From Patescibacteria group bacterium (lineage in GTDB: Bacteria; Patescibacteriota; Microgenomatia; UBA1406; GWC2-37-13), in assembly GCA_026004435.1 (NCBI GenBank), contig BPJD01000004.1, positions 69,940 through 115,029 on the forward strand: a stretch of DNA of 45,090 nucleotides. Direction: 5' to 3'. Both the position numbers and the translations under genes were made by a program. Each line of letters begins with the position of its first letter. The first letter of the stretch is position 1. Below are positions 18,601-26,191 of this stretch, one piece after another. The notes under the pieces were generated by a model, which saw nothing but the letters and a program-made list of their open reading frames with translations, ran no database searches and was not told where the DNA came from.

Positions 18601-19261
18601 GATTTTTTTCATCCCTAAGCGCTTTAATATACTTAACCATCTCTCTTAAACCATTTAAATAGTTGGTTGAGTAATCGACAAAGTACATTCCTGTAAACTG
18701 CGCAGTATCTCCAAAAATATCGCGCAAAAATATATGAGTATAAATCTGAAAAAAATCTTTAGCTAAAGGTTTGAATCTCTTTTGCTTAAACAGATCAAAA
18801 AAATCCTTATTAATTCTTCCTAAATCAGGGTTTATAAAAAACTTCAACTTACTATTGCGCTTTAGCCTATAAACTTCTCTTAAAAAATCAACCAAAAGAT
18901 TTAAATCATAACCGACATTGGTAGAAGTATTATCCAACTTTTTTAACAACAGAACTATAGTCTTATAAAAAGCTGAAATATCTCTTTCTTTTTTATCAGA
19001 GTATATCTCAGACAATAAAAAACCAATTTCTGCTAATTTTTCTTTTTTTTCATCTTCGCTCTTTTTTGAAAAATCCGACTCATCTTCTACAGTACCTTTG
19101 TTACTGTCATAAATAAAAACCTCATCAAATTTCTCATCAGATAACTTGTCTTTTACAACTTCAGGAATGCTAGCTTTTCTAATTTGCCCCCTTACATTTT
19201 CTAATTCATACTGAAACTTAGTTTTTAACTCAAAAAGTTCAATAAACTCTGCGTTACTCAT
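15620..19261 (-). CDS. 1213-residue orphan protein with membrane-attached C-terminus
   Basis: I do not recognise this family. There is no signal peptide, and the first ~1050 residues are charged, mostly helical and rich in Lys, Glu, Phe and Asp. Two hydrophobic segments lie near the end (~1075-1090, FYLAGMFITFFLQ, and ~1185-1205, TIAQLGLVVYPVAYGFMEFF). It is therefore probably a large cytoplasmic protein docked to the membrane by its C-terminus. No P-loop, zinc site or protease motif was found, so it is not a VirB4-type ATPase. A TATAAT 6 nt before the ATG at 19261 makes it the leaderless first gene of a unit running into the two pilin-tailed proteins. That context suggests a scaffold or platform of the secretion structure. 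Confidence 0.75.
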   Translation of the reverse strand: MSNAEFIELFELKTKFQYELENVRGQIRKASIPEVVKDKLSDEKFDEVFIYDSNKGTVEDESDFSKKSEDEKKEKLAEIGFLLSEIYSDKKERDISAFYKTIVLLLKKLDNTSTNVGYDLNLLVDFLREVYRLKRNSKLKFFINPDLGRINKDFFDLFKQKRFKPLAKDFFQIYTHIFLRDIFGDTAQFTGMYFVDYSTNYLNGLREMVKYIKALRDEKNQDIVFSKEELVEILKEIDKEIVYFEVEKLISRYASMIGASHALADEFFQNLLREAAKDFSISSLLEGPNSIIVEIRDPQTNQIQGYSIDRRKLFRLSTKHIYKAIEIIHKNASEVFEKVPERAVVQQYIGILTEWLTNHLGSVAELVFDNDAEIKKFFNYISGDYPRELLNLAGTFHNVPIWANSDEALRQIVGLTKSIPASNLRLFYNDLFPVMEKARKIIPLYLRRRLFESDFKLPADLFVGKFSAEKLLYSMPDTEKIKQELTDVVRKLAENNNESYEDWEIEMAVAYGLAYGTMTLQDESIIATAKPRDDDKGVRTLTTQIRLEHNPDIQFMLSDFAPLDYMVTPTHFRKRKSPLLGLLFPTGISPNTYKEMLNKKRILYSKLRKSGLGRFFEKLFRPLRFVGKIKPVKWAYDKSLKGFINFFFRTDRRWERFATFRDLLNIIDIPADYASRGGWVVQDHLEMVKDIIKNNPQQHSIFFQNNNFIPDSKWGPQQWEAFFAISVKELGTASLWWWFSEKDDERVKRSVESIFSIGGFKIEKLEKYLKNKVGKKFPLEEFFKIQKDGAKQATSFFMAKEYARWAGKGRIFFEYLHRNPGDFILLLHQLVPQLITDPEIFYDDSKLGSLSGSKKQEILEKREDLIALWGESNFNILKNFYNWMETKLVPIYGGSVKDAVIEFSKDMNLVYMNASERIKNSTPQSMNDIRIIESDFSILDDSRKEDVKNAVFGKNGLFGIIPQNEFKHIFDIGDANGFFLQFAYEWEKTKGGINPFSADLDTEAVVSKFGEAGENALTRLVNDQYDKYTKLVETIKGFAGVIKKFAVDGNIDSVLDFHDKVKGYVKSSIDSATAKKINFYLAGMFITFFLQNSNLRRPLGLLNDFFLKPLLGMFSLGNNVAMAGKIMDQIGAPARMYSLDIAELNRYIEALGIKGFLDYYGDYSVDSLREMFDLTRLQKNVHMGVTIAQLGLVVYPVAYGFMEFFKPFLGQQK

Positions 19262-19267
19262 ACTAAA

Positions 19268-19273
19268 ATTATA
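19268..19273 (-). promoter_or_regulatory. -10 box for leaderless transcript of the secretion-block operon
   Basis: A perfect TATAAT on the minus strand ends exactly 6 nt before the ATG at 19261. No good -35 match is at 16-18 nt. It likely drives the 1213-residue protein and the two pilin-tailed proteins downstream. Confidence 0.55.
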
Positions 19274-19299
19274 CCTAATTGAAGCAAAGTATTGCTTGG

Positions 19300-20121
19300 T
19301 TATCTAGAGACTAACCTTGACTGCAGAATAGAAAAGAAAGAAAAAGCATTCCAGTACAAAGCCAGACCAACAGGAAAAGACATAGATACCCAGCCAATCA
19401 GCACAGGAAAGATATATTTAGTCTGCATCTGCATTATTTTAGAGAAATCTTCAGTCATATCTGCATCCTTTTTATTGTCTTTGTTTTTGCTGTCTTGATT
19501 GTTTTTTAAAGAATCAGACTGATCAATATTTGACAAAGACACCTTTGAAAAATAATACTGTAAAAAACCTGTTATAACAGGAATAAGGTAGTAGTGCCAA
19601 CCAGCAGATCCAAATTTGGATAGAGCCGAAGCTGGTGATAAAGTTAAGTCATAACCTAAAAACATAGTCTCAATCTTGGTTAAGTTTATAAATGAAAAAT
19701 AAATAATATTCTTTAAACTCTGCAAACCGCCATTGCTTTCAATGCTTAAAAATATCAAAAAAGCATTGTACAAAGCATAGATAAAAGGTATCTGAACAAG
19801 CAAGATTAAGCAACCTCCAGCAGGGTTTACTCCTGCCTGAGAGTATAACTTCATCTGCTCTTTTTGAAGTTTTGCAGGATCTTTTTTATACTTAATCTGT
19901 AGTTTCTTTATTTTTGGAGCAAGCTCCTGCATCTTTTTTGCCTGCTTTAGCTGTTTTACAAACAACGGCTGAGTTGCAATTTTAAACAAAAAGGTTAAAA
20001 CTAATATTGACCAGCCTAAAGCGCCGGGGATATTAAGACCTGAAAAAGCGTAATAAATCAAGATTAGAAGATTTAAAATTGGGTAAACAAAGATAATTTT
20101 AAGCAAATCAAGCAGACTCAT
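19300..20121 (-). CDS. yidC: YidC/Oxa1-family membrane protein insertase
   Basis: 273 residues with about five membrane helices. After the first helices comes a basic cytoplasmic hairpin (QLKQAKKMQELAPKIKKLQ, then KYKKDPAKLQKEQMKLY). It is followed by AGVNPAGGCLILLVQIPFIYALYNAF, a clear YidC signature. The charged residue in the hydrophilic groove is Lys (LTFLFKIATQPL) where most bacteria have Arg. The protein inserts membrane proteins with or after SecYEG. A polar Asp/Lys-rich loop near residues 200-225 precedes the last helices. It lies 11 nt downstream of rpmH, as in many bacteria, but rnpA is missing from between them. The multi-helix secretion proteins next door are plausible clients. 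Confidence 0.93.
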   Translation of the reverse strand: MSLLDLLKIIFVYPILNLLILIYYAFSGLNIPGALGWSILVLTFLFKIATQPLFVKQLKQAKKMQELAPKIKKLQIKYKKDPAKLQKEQMKLYSQAGVNPAGGCLILLVQIPFIYALYNAFLIFLSIESNGGLQSLKNIIYFSFINLTKIETMFLGYDLTLSPASALSKFGSAGWHYYLIPVITGFLQYYFSKVSLSNIDQSDSLKNNQDSKNKDNKKDADMTEDFSKIMQMQTKYIFPVLIGWVSMSFPVGLALYWNAFSFFSILQSRLVSR

Positions 20122-20132
20122 ACTTAATTAAG

Positions 20133-20267
20133 TTAAACAGCAAGCTGTTTTCTGCCTTTTAACAATCTTCTCTTTAGCACAGCTTTTCCTGCTTTGGTTT
20201 TTAATCTTGCTCTAAAACCAAATTTGCGTACGCGTTTTAGTTTTTTAGGCTGATATGTTCTTTTCAT
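20133..20267 (-). CDS. rpmH: 50S ribosomal protein L34
   Basis: A 44-codon gene that a length cut-off would easily miss. The protein begins [20 protein letters not shown] and continues with the Arg/Lys-rich [14 protein letters not shown], matching L34 throughout (canonical MKRTYQP start and Gly-Phe-Arg core). L34 binds 23S rRNA. The ATG is at 20267 and the stop at 20133-20135. It is followed after 11 nt by yidC. A strong promoter (TTGCAA, 17 nt, TAAAAT) lies upstream. Confidence 0.95.
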   Translation of the reverse strand: MKRTYQPKKLKRVRKFGFRARLKTKAGKAVLKRRLLKGRKQLAV

Positions 20268-20297
20268 AAAACAACTTTCTAAAATTACAACTGATCT

Positions 20298-20326
20298 ATT
20301 TTACCTTAACAACTGAAAATTTGCAA
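20298..20326 (-). promoter_or_regulatory. Promoter of rpmH-yidC
   Basis: On the minus strand, a -35 TTGCAA (20321-20326) is separated by exactly 17 nt from a -10 TAAAAT (20298-20303), 30 nt before the rpmH ATG. It is one of the few promoters in the window with both hexamers. It predicts a leader of about 24 nt. Confidence 0.6.
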
Positions 20327-20354
20327 TTTACTTAGTTTTGACTCTTTTGTAAAA

Positions 20355-22520
20355 TTAAGATCCGATCTCGTCATAAAAACTTTTGTTGGATAAACTTAGA
20401 GCAATAGCCTCTGTAACAAACGGCATATAAGGATTCAAAAGTCTTAATAAAGATAAATAAACAGTTTTTAAACTATCCAAAGCATATTCATCTCCCTGCC
20501 AAACCGCATCCTTTAGTTTTTCCAGATAATAATCAGCAAACCTATGCCAGATAAAATTATATAAAAGATCAAAGGCCATAGTCAGATTAAATCTTTTGAA
20601 AAGCTGATGAAACTTTTTCTCAACTGTTTTATACTCATTAAGCAAGTCCTTGATGACTGCCTCTACAGACTCTGAAGTCTTTGCAGAGCTTTTTTCAGTA
20701 TTAATACCAAGATAAATAAACCTTCCAATATTCCAAACTTTATTGGCAAAATTTCTCATTGCAACAACTTTCTCCTCAGACATATTTATATCTGAACCAA
20801 CCTTGGTATTAAAAATTAAAGCAGCTCTTAAAGCGTCTGCTCCATACTTATCAACAAGTTCCAATGGATCAATAACATTGCCTTTGCTTTTGGACATCTT
20901 CTGACCATACTGATCTCTAACCAAACCATGGAGTAAAACATTATAAAACGGAGTCTCGCCAACTGCAAAAACACCTAACATCAGCATTCTAGAGACCCAT
21001 CTTGATAAAATATCAAAACCTGTCTCCATAACTGTGGTCGGATAAAAGTACTTAAAGAAACTTAAACTTTTATACTGCTCCAAAGACAATAAATTTTTTC
21101 CGTTTGAGGCTAAAGACATTAAAGTGGCATAAGGCCACTGACCAGATGAAAACCAAGTGTCAAAAGTGTCTTCATCTTGAATAAACTTTTCAGAGTCACA
21201 GTAGGGACATTTTTTCGGAGTAGTCAACTCTACAAACCAGCCATTGTGTTTTTTACATTCTAGGTTGGACTGATCTTGACATTGATAGGCAGGAATTCTT
21301 ATACCCCAAACAATCTGTCTAGAAATATTCCAATCATAAAGTTTGTTTAACCAATTAATTAACTGCTGTTTGAACCTATTAGGATAGATCTTAACTTCAT
21401 TTCTTTCTAATAATGGCTTAACCTTATCAACTAAAGGTTTAATCTTAACAAACCATTGCTCTTTGGCCAAAGGCTCGATAGTTGTTTTGCATTTATAGCA
21501 TTTGCCAACTCTATGCTGATAATCTTTTTCCTCAACTAAAAAACCTTGTTGTCTTAAGTCTGCCACAACTGCTTGTCTGAACTCAAAAACTGTAAGACCT
21601 TGATACTTTAAAGCATTTTCATTGGCTCTGCCGTCAAAATCTATTATCTGAACTAAAGGAAGATTATGTCTTTGAGCAATCTGCCAATCAACCTCACTAT
21701 GAGCTGGAGTAACCTTTACAGCTCCTGTGCCAAAATCAGGATCTACAGCCAGATCAGCTACAATCGGAATCTCTCTATTTGCCAATGGCAGTGATACTTT
21801 TTTGCCGATAAGTTTTTTATATCTTTTATCATTAGGGTTTACAGCAACAGCAGTATCTCCTATCATTGTCTCTGGCCTGGTTGTGGCAACTAACACATAA
21901 CCAGATCTGTCTGCCAAAGGATACCTTATTGTCCACAACTTGCTTTTTTCTTCTTCATACTCTACCTCAAGATCAGAAAAAGAAGTCTGGCAATTAACAC
22001 AGTAATTAACAACTCTTAAACCTCTGTAAACTAATCCCTGATCAAATAATTTTTTAAAGGTTAAATAAACAATATGAATAATATCTTGATCCAAGGTAAA
22101 CTTAGACTTGCTCCAGTCTAAGGCAAAACCCAGCTTTTTAAGCTGTTTGCGCATAATACCTCTTTTTTCATTAACAAAGTCATAAACCATCTGATACAAA
22201 ACCTCTCTATCAAAATCAAGTTTGCTTTTACCTTTCTTTTTAAGCTCTTGCTCAAAAACAAACCAGGTCTCAAACCCAGCATGATCCTCTCCCGGAAGCC
22301 AGAGAACCTCTCTTCCCTTAAGCTTATAATAACGAATCAGTATATCTTCATAAACATACATAGCATGCCCCACATGAAGACTTCCATTTGCATTTGGAGG
22401 GGGAAGTATTATTACAAAGGGCTCTTTGTCTTTATTAACCTGAGCCTGAAAGTATTTGTTTTTTTCCCAAAACTCAATTAATCTATCTTCCCATTGTTTT
22501 GGCCTAAATTTTTTTTCCAT
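20355..22520 (-). CDS. valS: Valyl-tRNA synthetase, compact form
   Basis: About 721 residues from the ATG at 22520; an in-frame TTG at 22538 is less likely because a TATAAT lies between the two. Class I motifs: HIGH-type PPPNANGSLHVGHA near residue 45 and KMSKSKGNVIDP near 545. The editing (CP1) domain includes ATTRPETMIGDTAV. Two Cys pairs (CYKC, and CPYC with an upstream Cys) suggest zinc binding. The protein ends right after the anticodon-binding helices (NPYMPFVTEAIALSL), so it lacks the C-terminal junction and coiled coil of typical ValRS (~860-950 residues). It charges tRNA-Val. Its promoter is shared with the divergent membrane-protein gene. Confidence 0.93.
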   Translation of the reverse strand: MEKKFRPKQWEDRLIEFWEKNKYFQAQVNKDKEPFVIILPPPNANGSLHVGHAMYVYEDILIRYYKLKGREVLWLPGEDHAGFETWFVFEQELKKKGKSKLDFDREVLYQMVYDFVNEKRGIMRKQLKKLGFALDWSKSKFTLDQDIIHIVYLTFKKLFDQGLVYRGLRVVNYCVNCQTSFSDLEVEYEEEKSKLWTIRYPLADRSGYVLVATTRPETMIGDTAVAVNPNDKRYKKLIGKKVSLPLANREIPIVADLAVDPDFGTGAVKVTPAHSEVDWQIAQRHNLPLVQIIDFDGRANENALKYQGLTVFEFRQAVVADLRQQGFLVEEKDYQHRVGKCYKCKTTIEPLAKEQWFVKIKPLVDKVKPLLERNEVKIYPNRFKQQLINWLNKLYDWNISRQIVWGIRIPAYQCQDQSNLECKKHNGWFVELTTPKKCPYCDSEKFIQDEDTFDTWFSSGQWPYATLMSLASNGKNLLSLEQYKSLSFFKYFYPTTVMETGFDILSRWVSRMLMLGVFAVGETPFYNVLLHGLVRDQYGQKMSKSKGNVIDPLELVDKYGADALRAALIFNTKVGSDINMSEEKVVAMRNFANKVWNIGRFIYLGINTEKSSAKTSESVEAVIKDLLNEYKTVEKKFHQLFKRFNLTMAFDLLYNFIWHRFADYYLEKLKDAVWQGDEYALDSLKTVYLSLLRLLNPYMPFVTEAIALSLSNKSFYDEIGS

Positions 22521-22524
22521 TTTT

Positions 22525-22532
22525 ATTATAAT
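22525..22532. promoter_or_regulatory. Palindromic bidirectional -10 element between valS and the DUF2298 gene
   Basis: The self-complementary octamer ATTATAAT contains TATAAT on both strands. The minus-strand copy ends 4 nt before the valS ATG (22520). The plus-strand copy ends 8 nt before the ATG at 22541. With only 20 bp between the two start codons, one -10 region must serve both genes and both mRNAs would be leaderless or nearly so. Confidence 0.6.
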
Positions 22533-22540
22533 TGGCAAAT

Positions 22541-24802
22541 ATGTTTGAGTTTATTATTTTAACCTTAAACTGGTATTTAACAACCCTTGTAATCAGTCTT
22601 GCTTTTCTTCCTTTAAACCATTTTTTATTTGGAAAAAGATTCTACGACAATGGTTATCCATTCGGCCGAATACTTTCTTTAATTTTATTATCTTACTTTG
22701 TTTTTGCAACAGCATTTGCAAAAGTTCTGCCGTTTACAAGAACTACAATAATTACCTTAATTTTGTTCTTTACTATACTTTTTTGGTATAAATTTAGACA
22801 GCAAATAAAAGAGATCTTCAGCCTCAAATCTTTAAGATTTATTATTAGCTATGAGTTGATATTTTTGTTTTCTTTATTTTTATTAGCTTTTATCAGAGGC
22901 CAAAATCCAGAAATCTTTAGCTTGGAGAAATTTATGGACTTTGGTTTTGTAAACTCAATTTTAAAAACAAAATATTTTCCTCCTAAAGATATTTGGATCA
23001 TCTCAAACAACCCACAAACCCCCTACTATATTAACTACTACTACTTTGGCCATTTAATGACAGCTGTCTTAACTAAACTGTCAGGCATACCCTCCTACAT
23101 AAGTTACAATTTAATGATTGCAACTCTTTTTGCCTTAAGCTTTACGACCTCTATATCTCTTGCTAGCAACTTAGTTTATAAAATAAACCCAAAAGCAAAT
23201 ATCAGCAAACTGTTTATTATAGGGATCTTAATAGCCTCTTTAATTAATCTTGGGGGCAATTTTCAGCTTCTTTATATTTTTACCAAAGGCTATGACAAAG
23301 AAAAACCTCCAATTCCCTTGTGGGATAAAAGCATTACCTACTCTGCAGATGAACTAAAATTTCTGTTAGAAGAAAATCATATGAATCCATTAACTGTTGC
23401 GCAAAAAATAATGAGGAACTCAAATTATTGGTTTGCAGAAGCAACCAGATTTATACCTTTTACAATTCACGAGTTTCCCTCCTACTCTTACATTGTTGCT
23501 GATCTGCACGGCCATCTGCTTGATATACCCAATGTATTGCTAATAATAGCATTAATACTTGTTTTTTTCTTATTTTATGACAAAAAAATACAAAGCAAGT
23601 TCAAATATGCCTTCTCAATCATCTTTGGGTTTTTTATCTCAGTGGCTTATATGACTAATGCCTCTGACTCATTAGTTTACTTAGGTTTAATCTTTTTTCT
23701 GGCACTATTCCTGCTAAAAACAAACAGGCTGATAGAAAAAATCATTTTTATATTGCTGACTACACTATCTTTTCTAATCTTTAGCCTTCCTTTCAACACT
23801 TATTTTATCTCTTTTGTCAAAGGAATTGGTATTAACTGTCCTAATGATCTAATAATTAACTTAGCTAAAAATCTAAATAACAACACAACATTAGAAATTT
23901 ATAACTTAGGGCCTTTTGTAGTAGAGCCTAAAAACTGTCAAAAAACACCAGTCTGGATGTTTCTAATAATCTGGGGGCATCTGTTAATTTACTCAGCATT
24001 AACTGGCTACTATCTTATTAAAAACAAAAAAAGAAAAGTCTTAAAGTTTATGTTTATTTTAATACCATACAATCTTTGGCTAATTTTATTTGCAGAATTT
24101 TTTTATTTTAAAGACATCTATCCGGCTCATTTTAGGGCAAATACGCTTTTTAAATTAGGCTATCAGGCTTATATAATGCTGTCACTGATCTTTGCAATAG
24201 GCAGTTATTATTTATTTAGCAAATTAAAAACGACATCACTGACAACATCAGCAATAGAGTTATTCTTAAAGTTTATTGGCAGCTTAACTATATTAATTGT
24301 TTTATTTTACAGTTTAATTGGATTTCCCTCTATTTATGGAAATCTGGAAAAAACACCAAATTTAGACGGCAGACTCTGGATGAAGACTGATCAATCAGAC
24401 AAAAACCTGTCAGGAGATCTTGAGATAATTGAGTTTTTAAACAAACTGCCAAACCAGCCTAATATACTTGAGGCAAGCGGAGACTCCTACACAGAGTATG
24501 AACGCATCTCAGCCTATACAGGACTGCCTACTTTAGCCGGCTGGTTGGTTCACGAATGGCTCTGGAGAGGAGACTTTGAAGAGATAAGCCTAAAGGTTAA
24601 TGAAACAAAACTTATTTATACAAGCAATGACTTAACTCTAACTAAAAACCTGCTGTCCAAGTACAAAATCGAGTATGTCATTGTAAATCAGCTTGAAAGA
24701 GAAAAATATCCTGAGTTAAATGAGGAAAAATTCCAAAAACTAGGCAAATTAGTCTTTATTACCACAGATGGTCTCGGAAGAGTTTACAAAATTGAAAATT
24801 GA
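22541..24802 (+). CDS. DUF2298 (YYYFG-type) polytopic membrane protein
   Basis: About 753 residues from the ATG at 22541; a TTG at 22532 overlaps the -10 box and is unlikely. It has 12 or more membrane helices. The region PPKDIWIISNNPQTPYYINYYYFGHL carries the Tyr-Tyr-Tyr-Phe-Gly signature of the Chlor_Arch_YYY/DUF2298 family, and YSYIVADLHGHLLD follows later, also typical. Near the end, a soluble segment (LEASGDSYTEYERISAYTGLPTLAGW, then HEWLWRGDFEEI) fits the family's C-terminal part. These proteins resemble GT-C membrane glycosyltransferases, with DLHGH as a candidate active-site region, but no activity is established. Start codon distance from the shared -10 box implies a leaderless mRNA. 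Confidence 0.8.
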   Translation: MFEFIILTLNWYLTTLVISLAFLPLNHFLFGKRFYDNGYPFGRILSLILLSYFVFATAFAKVLPFTRTTIITLILFFTILFWYKFRQQIKEIFSLKSLRFIISYELIFLFSLFLLAFIRGQNPEIFSLEKFMDFGFVNSILKTKYFPPKDIWIISNNPQTPYYINYYYFGHLMTAVLTKLSGIPSYISYNLMIATLFALSFTTSISLASNLVYKINPKANISKLFIIGILIASLINLGGNFQLLYIFTKGYDKEKPPIPLWDKSITYSADELKFLLEENHMNPLTVAQKIMRNSNYWFAEATRFIPFTIHEFPSYSYIVADLHGHLLDIPNVLLIIALILVFFLFYDKKIQSKFKYAFSIIFGFFISVAYMTNASDSLVYLGLIFFLALFLLKTNRLIEKIIFILLTTLSFLIFSLPFNTYFISFVKGIGINCPNDLIINLAKNLNNNTTLEIYNLGPFVVEPKNCQKTPVWMFLIIWGHLLIYSALTGYYLIKNKKRKVLKFMFILIPYNLWLILFAEFFYFKDIYPAHFRANTLFKLGYQAYIMLSLIFAIGSYYLFSKLKTTSLTTSAIELFLKFIGSLTILIVLFYSLIGFPSIYGNLEKTPNLDGRLWMKTDQSDKNLSGDLEIIEFLNKLPNQPNILEASGDSYTEYERISAYTGLPTLAGWLVHEWLWRGDFEEISLKVNETKLIYTSNDLTLTKNLLSKYKIEYVIVNQLEREKYPELNEEKFQKLGKLVFITTDGLGRVYKIEN

Positions 24803-24826
24803 ACTCTAATGCTTAAATAGTATAAT
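24799..24826 (+). promoter_or_regulatory. Promoter of the UMP kinase fusion/recF unit
   Basis: TTGAAC (24799-24804), a 16-nt spacer and a perfect TATAAT (24821-24826) lie 17 nt before the ATG at 24844. The -35 overlaps the stop codon of the DUF2298 gene. The leader would be about 10 nt and has no SD site. Confidence 0.6.
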
Positions 24827-24843
24827 TAATAGAGTAGTTTGCA

Positions 24844-26184
24844 ATGAGATTTCTTAACAACCTAAAAAACCCTCCTATTATAATGTCAATCGGAGGCAGT
24901 CTGATTGTTCCAAATGGAGGAATAGATACACATTTTCTAAAAAAACTTAATACATTTATAAGAAAACACACTGCCAGAGGCAAAAGATTTTTTCTGGTAG
25001 CCGGAGGCGGAAAAACAGCAAGACATTATGCTCAGGCAGGAGAAGAAGTTATAGGAAATGTAACCAACGAAGATCTTGATTGGTTAGGTATTCACTCAAC
25101 AAGACTTAACGCCCACCTACTAAGAACTATTTTCAAAGACATTGCTCATCCTAGAATAATTGAAAACTACGACAGAAAAGTTACTGACTTTAAAAAACCA
25201 GTCATAATCGGAGCTGGTTGGAAACCCGGCTGGTCAACTGATTACAATGCTGTAAAGATTGCCGATGACTACAATGGCAAACTGGTTATTAACCTAACTA
25301 ATATTGATTATGTTTATACAAAGGATCCTAAAAAATATAAAACTGCTGAAAAAATAGAAAAATTAACCTGGGAGGAAATGGAAAAACTAGTAGGCACAGA
25401 ATGGCAGCCGGGCATAAACGCTCCATTTGATCCTTTAGCCACTCAGTACGCAAAAAAACTTAATTTAACAGTCATCATAACCAATGGACATAACTTCAAC
25501 AACCTAGACAAAATCCTTTCAGGAGAAAAGTTTAAAGGCACAGTAGTTGTTCCATTTGACATTAATCCAGGCTTTTATGACAAAGAATATTACTTTGGAA
25601 AAAAAGGAGAGTACAAAAGATATCTAACACCTGTTCTCAGAAGACTTTTAACATCAGTAGTTGAAACCTACAGAGCCTGGTTAATCAAACTATTTCTTAA
25701 ACCAAAAAAACTGCTTGATGTTGGCTGTGGCACTGGCACATTAGTGAAAAAACTGCGCAGATTGGGAGTTGATGCTTATGGTCTTGAGATCTCAGATTAC
25801 GCACTGCAGTCAGCTGATGATGATATAAAACCATTTTTAATCAAAGGTAGTATTAATAAACTGCCTTTTGAAGACAATAGTTTTGATACAGTAATAAGTT
25901 TTGATGTATTAGAGCATATTGAAAGAACCAACATAAAATCAGCTGTTAAGGAAACTATTAGAGTAGCCAGCAGAAATATACTACACAAAATCTACACAAC
26001 CGACAACTTATGGATTACTTTATTTCATGGCTATGATCCATCACACTTATCAATAATGTCAGCCAAAGACTGGAGGAATTTATTTAGACAGTTTGACAAT
26101 GTTATACTTACAAAAAAAGGATTTTTCAAACTTCCGTCAATATTTGAGTCAATTTTTTTGCTAAAGAAAAAACAAAGTCTTTAA
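24844..26184 (+). CDS. Fusion of UMP kinase-like and class I SAM methyltransferase domains
   Basis: 446 residues. Residues 8-237 form an amino-acid-kinase fold resembling archaeal-type UMP kinase: SIGGSL (15-20), VAGGGKTAR (52-60), GWKPGWSTDYNAVKIA (125-140) and TNIDYVYTKDP (152-162). This part would convert UMP to UDP. After a linker, residues ~285-440 form a Rossmann methyltransferase with motif I LLDVGCGTGTL (290-300), an acidic ribose-binding position in YGLEIS (312-317), and the motif DVLEHIE (354-360). The reading frame is continuous with no intervening stop, and the linker is only ~45 residues. The methyltransferase substrate is unknown. recF follows after 7 nt. I know of no standard bifunctional enzyme with this pairing, so co-function is inferred from fusion alone. 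Confidence 0.85.
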   Translation: MRFLNNLKNPPIIMSIGGSLIVPNGGIDTHFLKKLNTFIRKHTARGKRFFLVAGGGKTARHYAQAGEEVIGNVTNEDLDWLGIHSTRLNAHLLRTIFKDIAHPRIIENYDRKVTDFKKPVIIGAGWKPGWSTDYNAVKIADDYNGKLVINLTNIDYVYTKDPKKYKTAEKIEKLTWEEMEKLVGTEWQPGINAPFDPLATQYAKKLNLTVIITNGHNFNNLDKILSGEKFKGTVVVPFDINPGFYDKEYYFGKKGEYKRYLTPVLRRLLTSVVETYRAWLIKLFLKPKKLLDVGCGTGTLVKKLRRLGVDAYGLEISDYALQSADDDIKPFLIKGSINKLPFEDNSFDTVISFDVLEHIERTNIKSAVKETIRVASRNILHKIYTTDNLWITLFHGYDPSHLSIMSAKDWRNLFRQFDNVILTKKGFFKLPSIFESIFLLKKKQSL

Positions 26185-26191
26185 AGAACTT

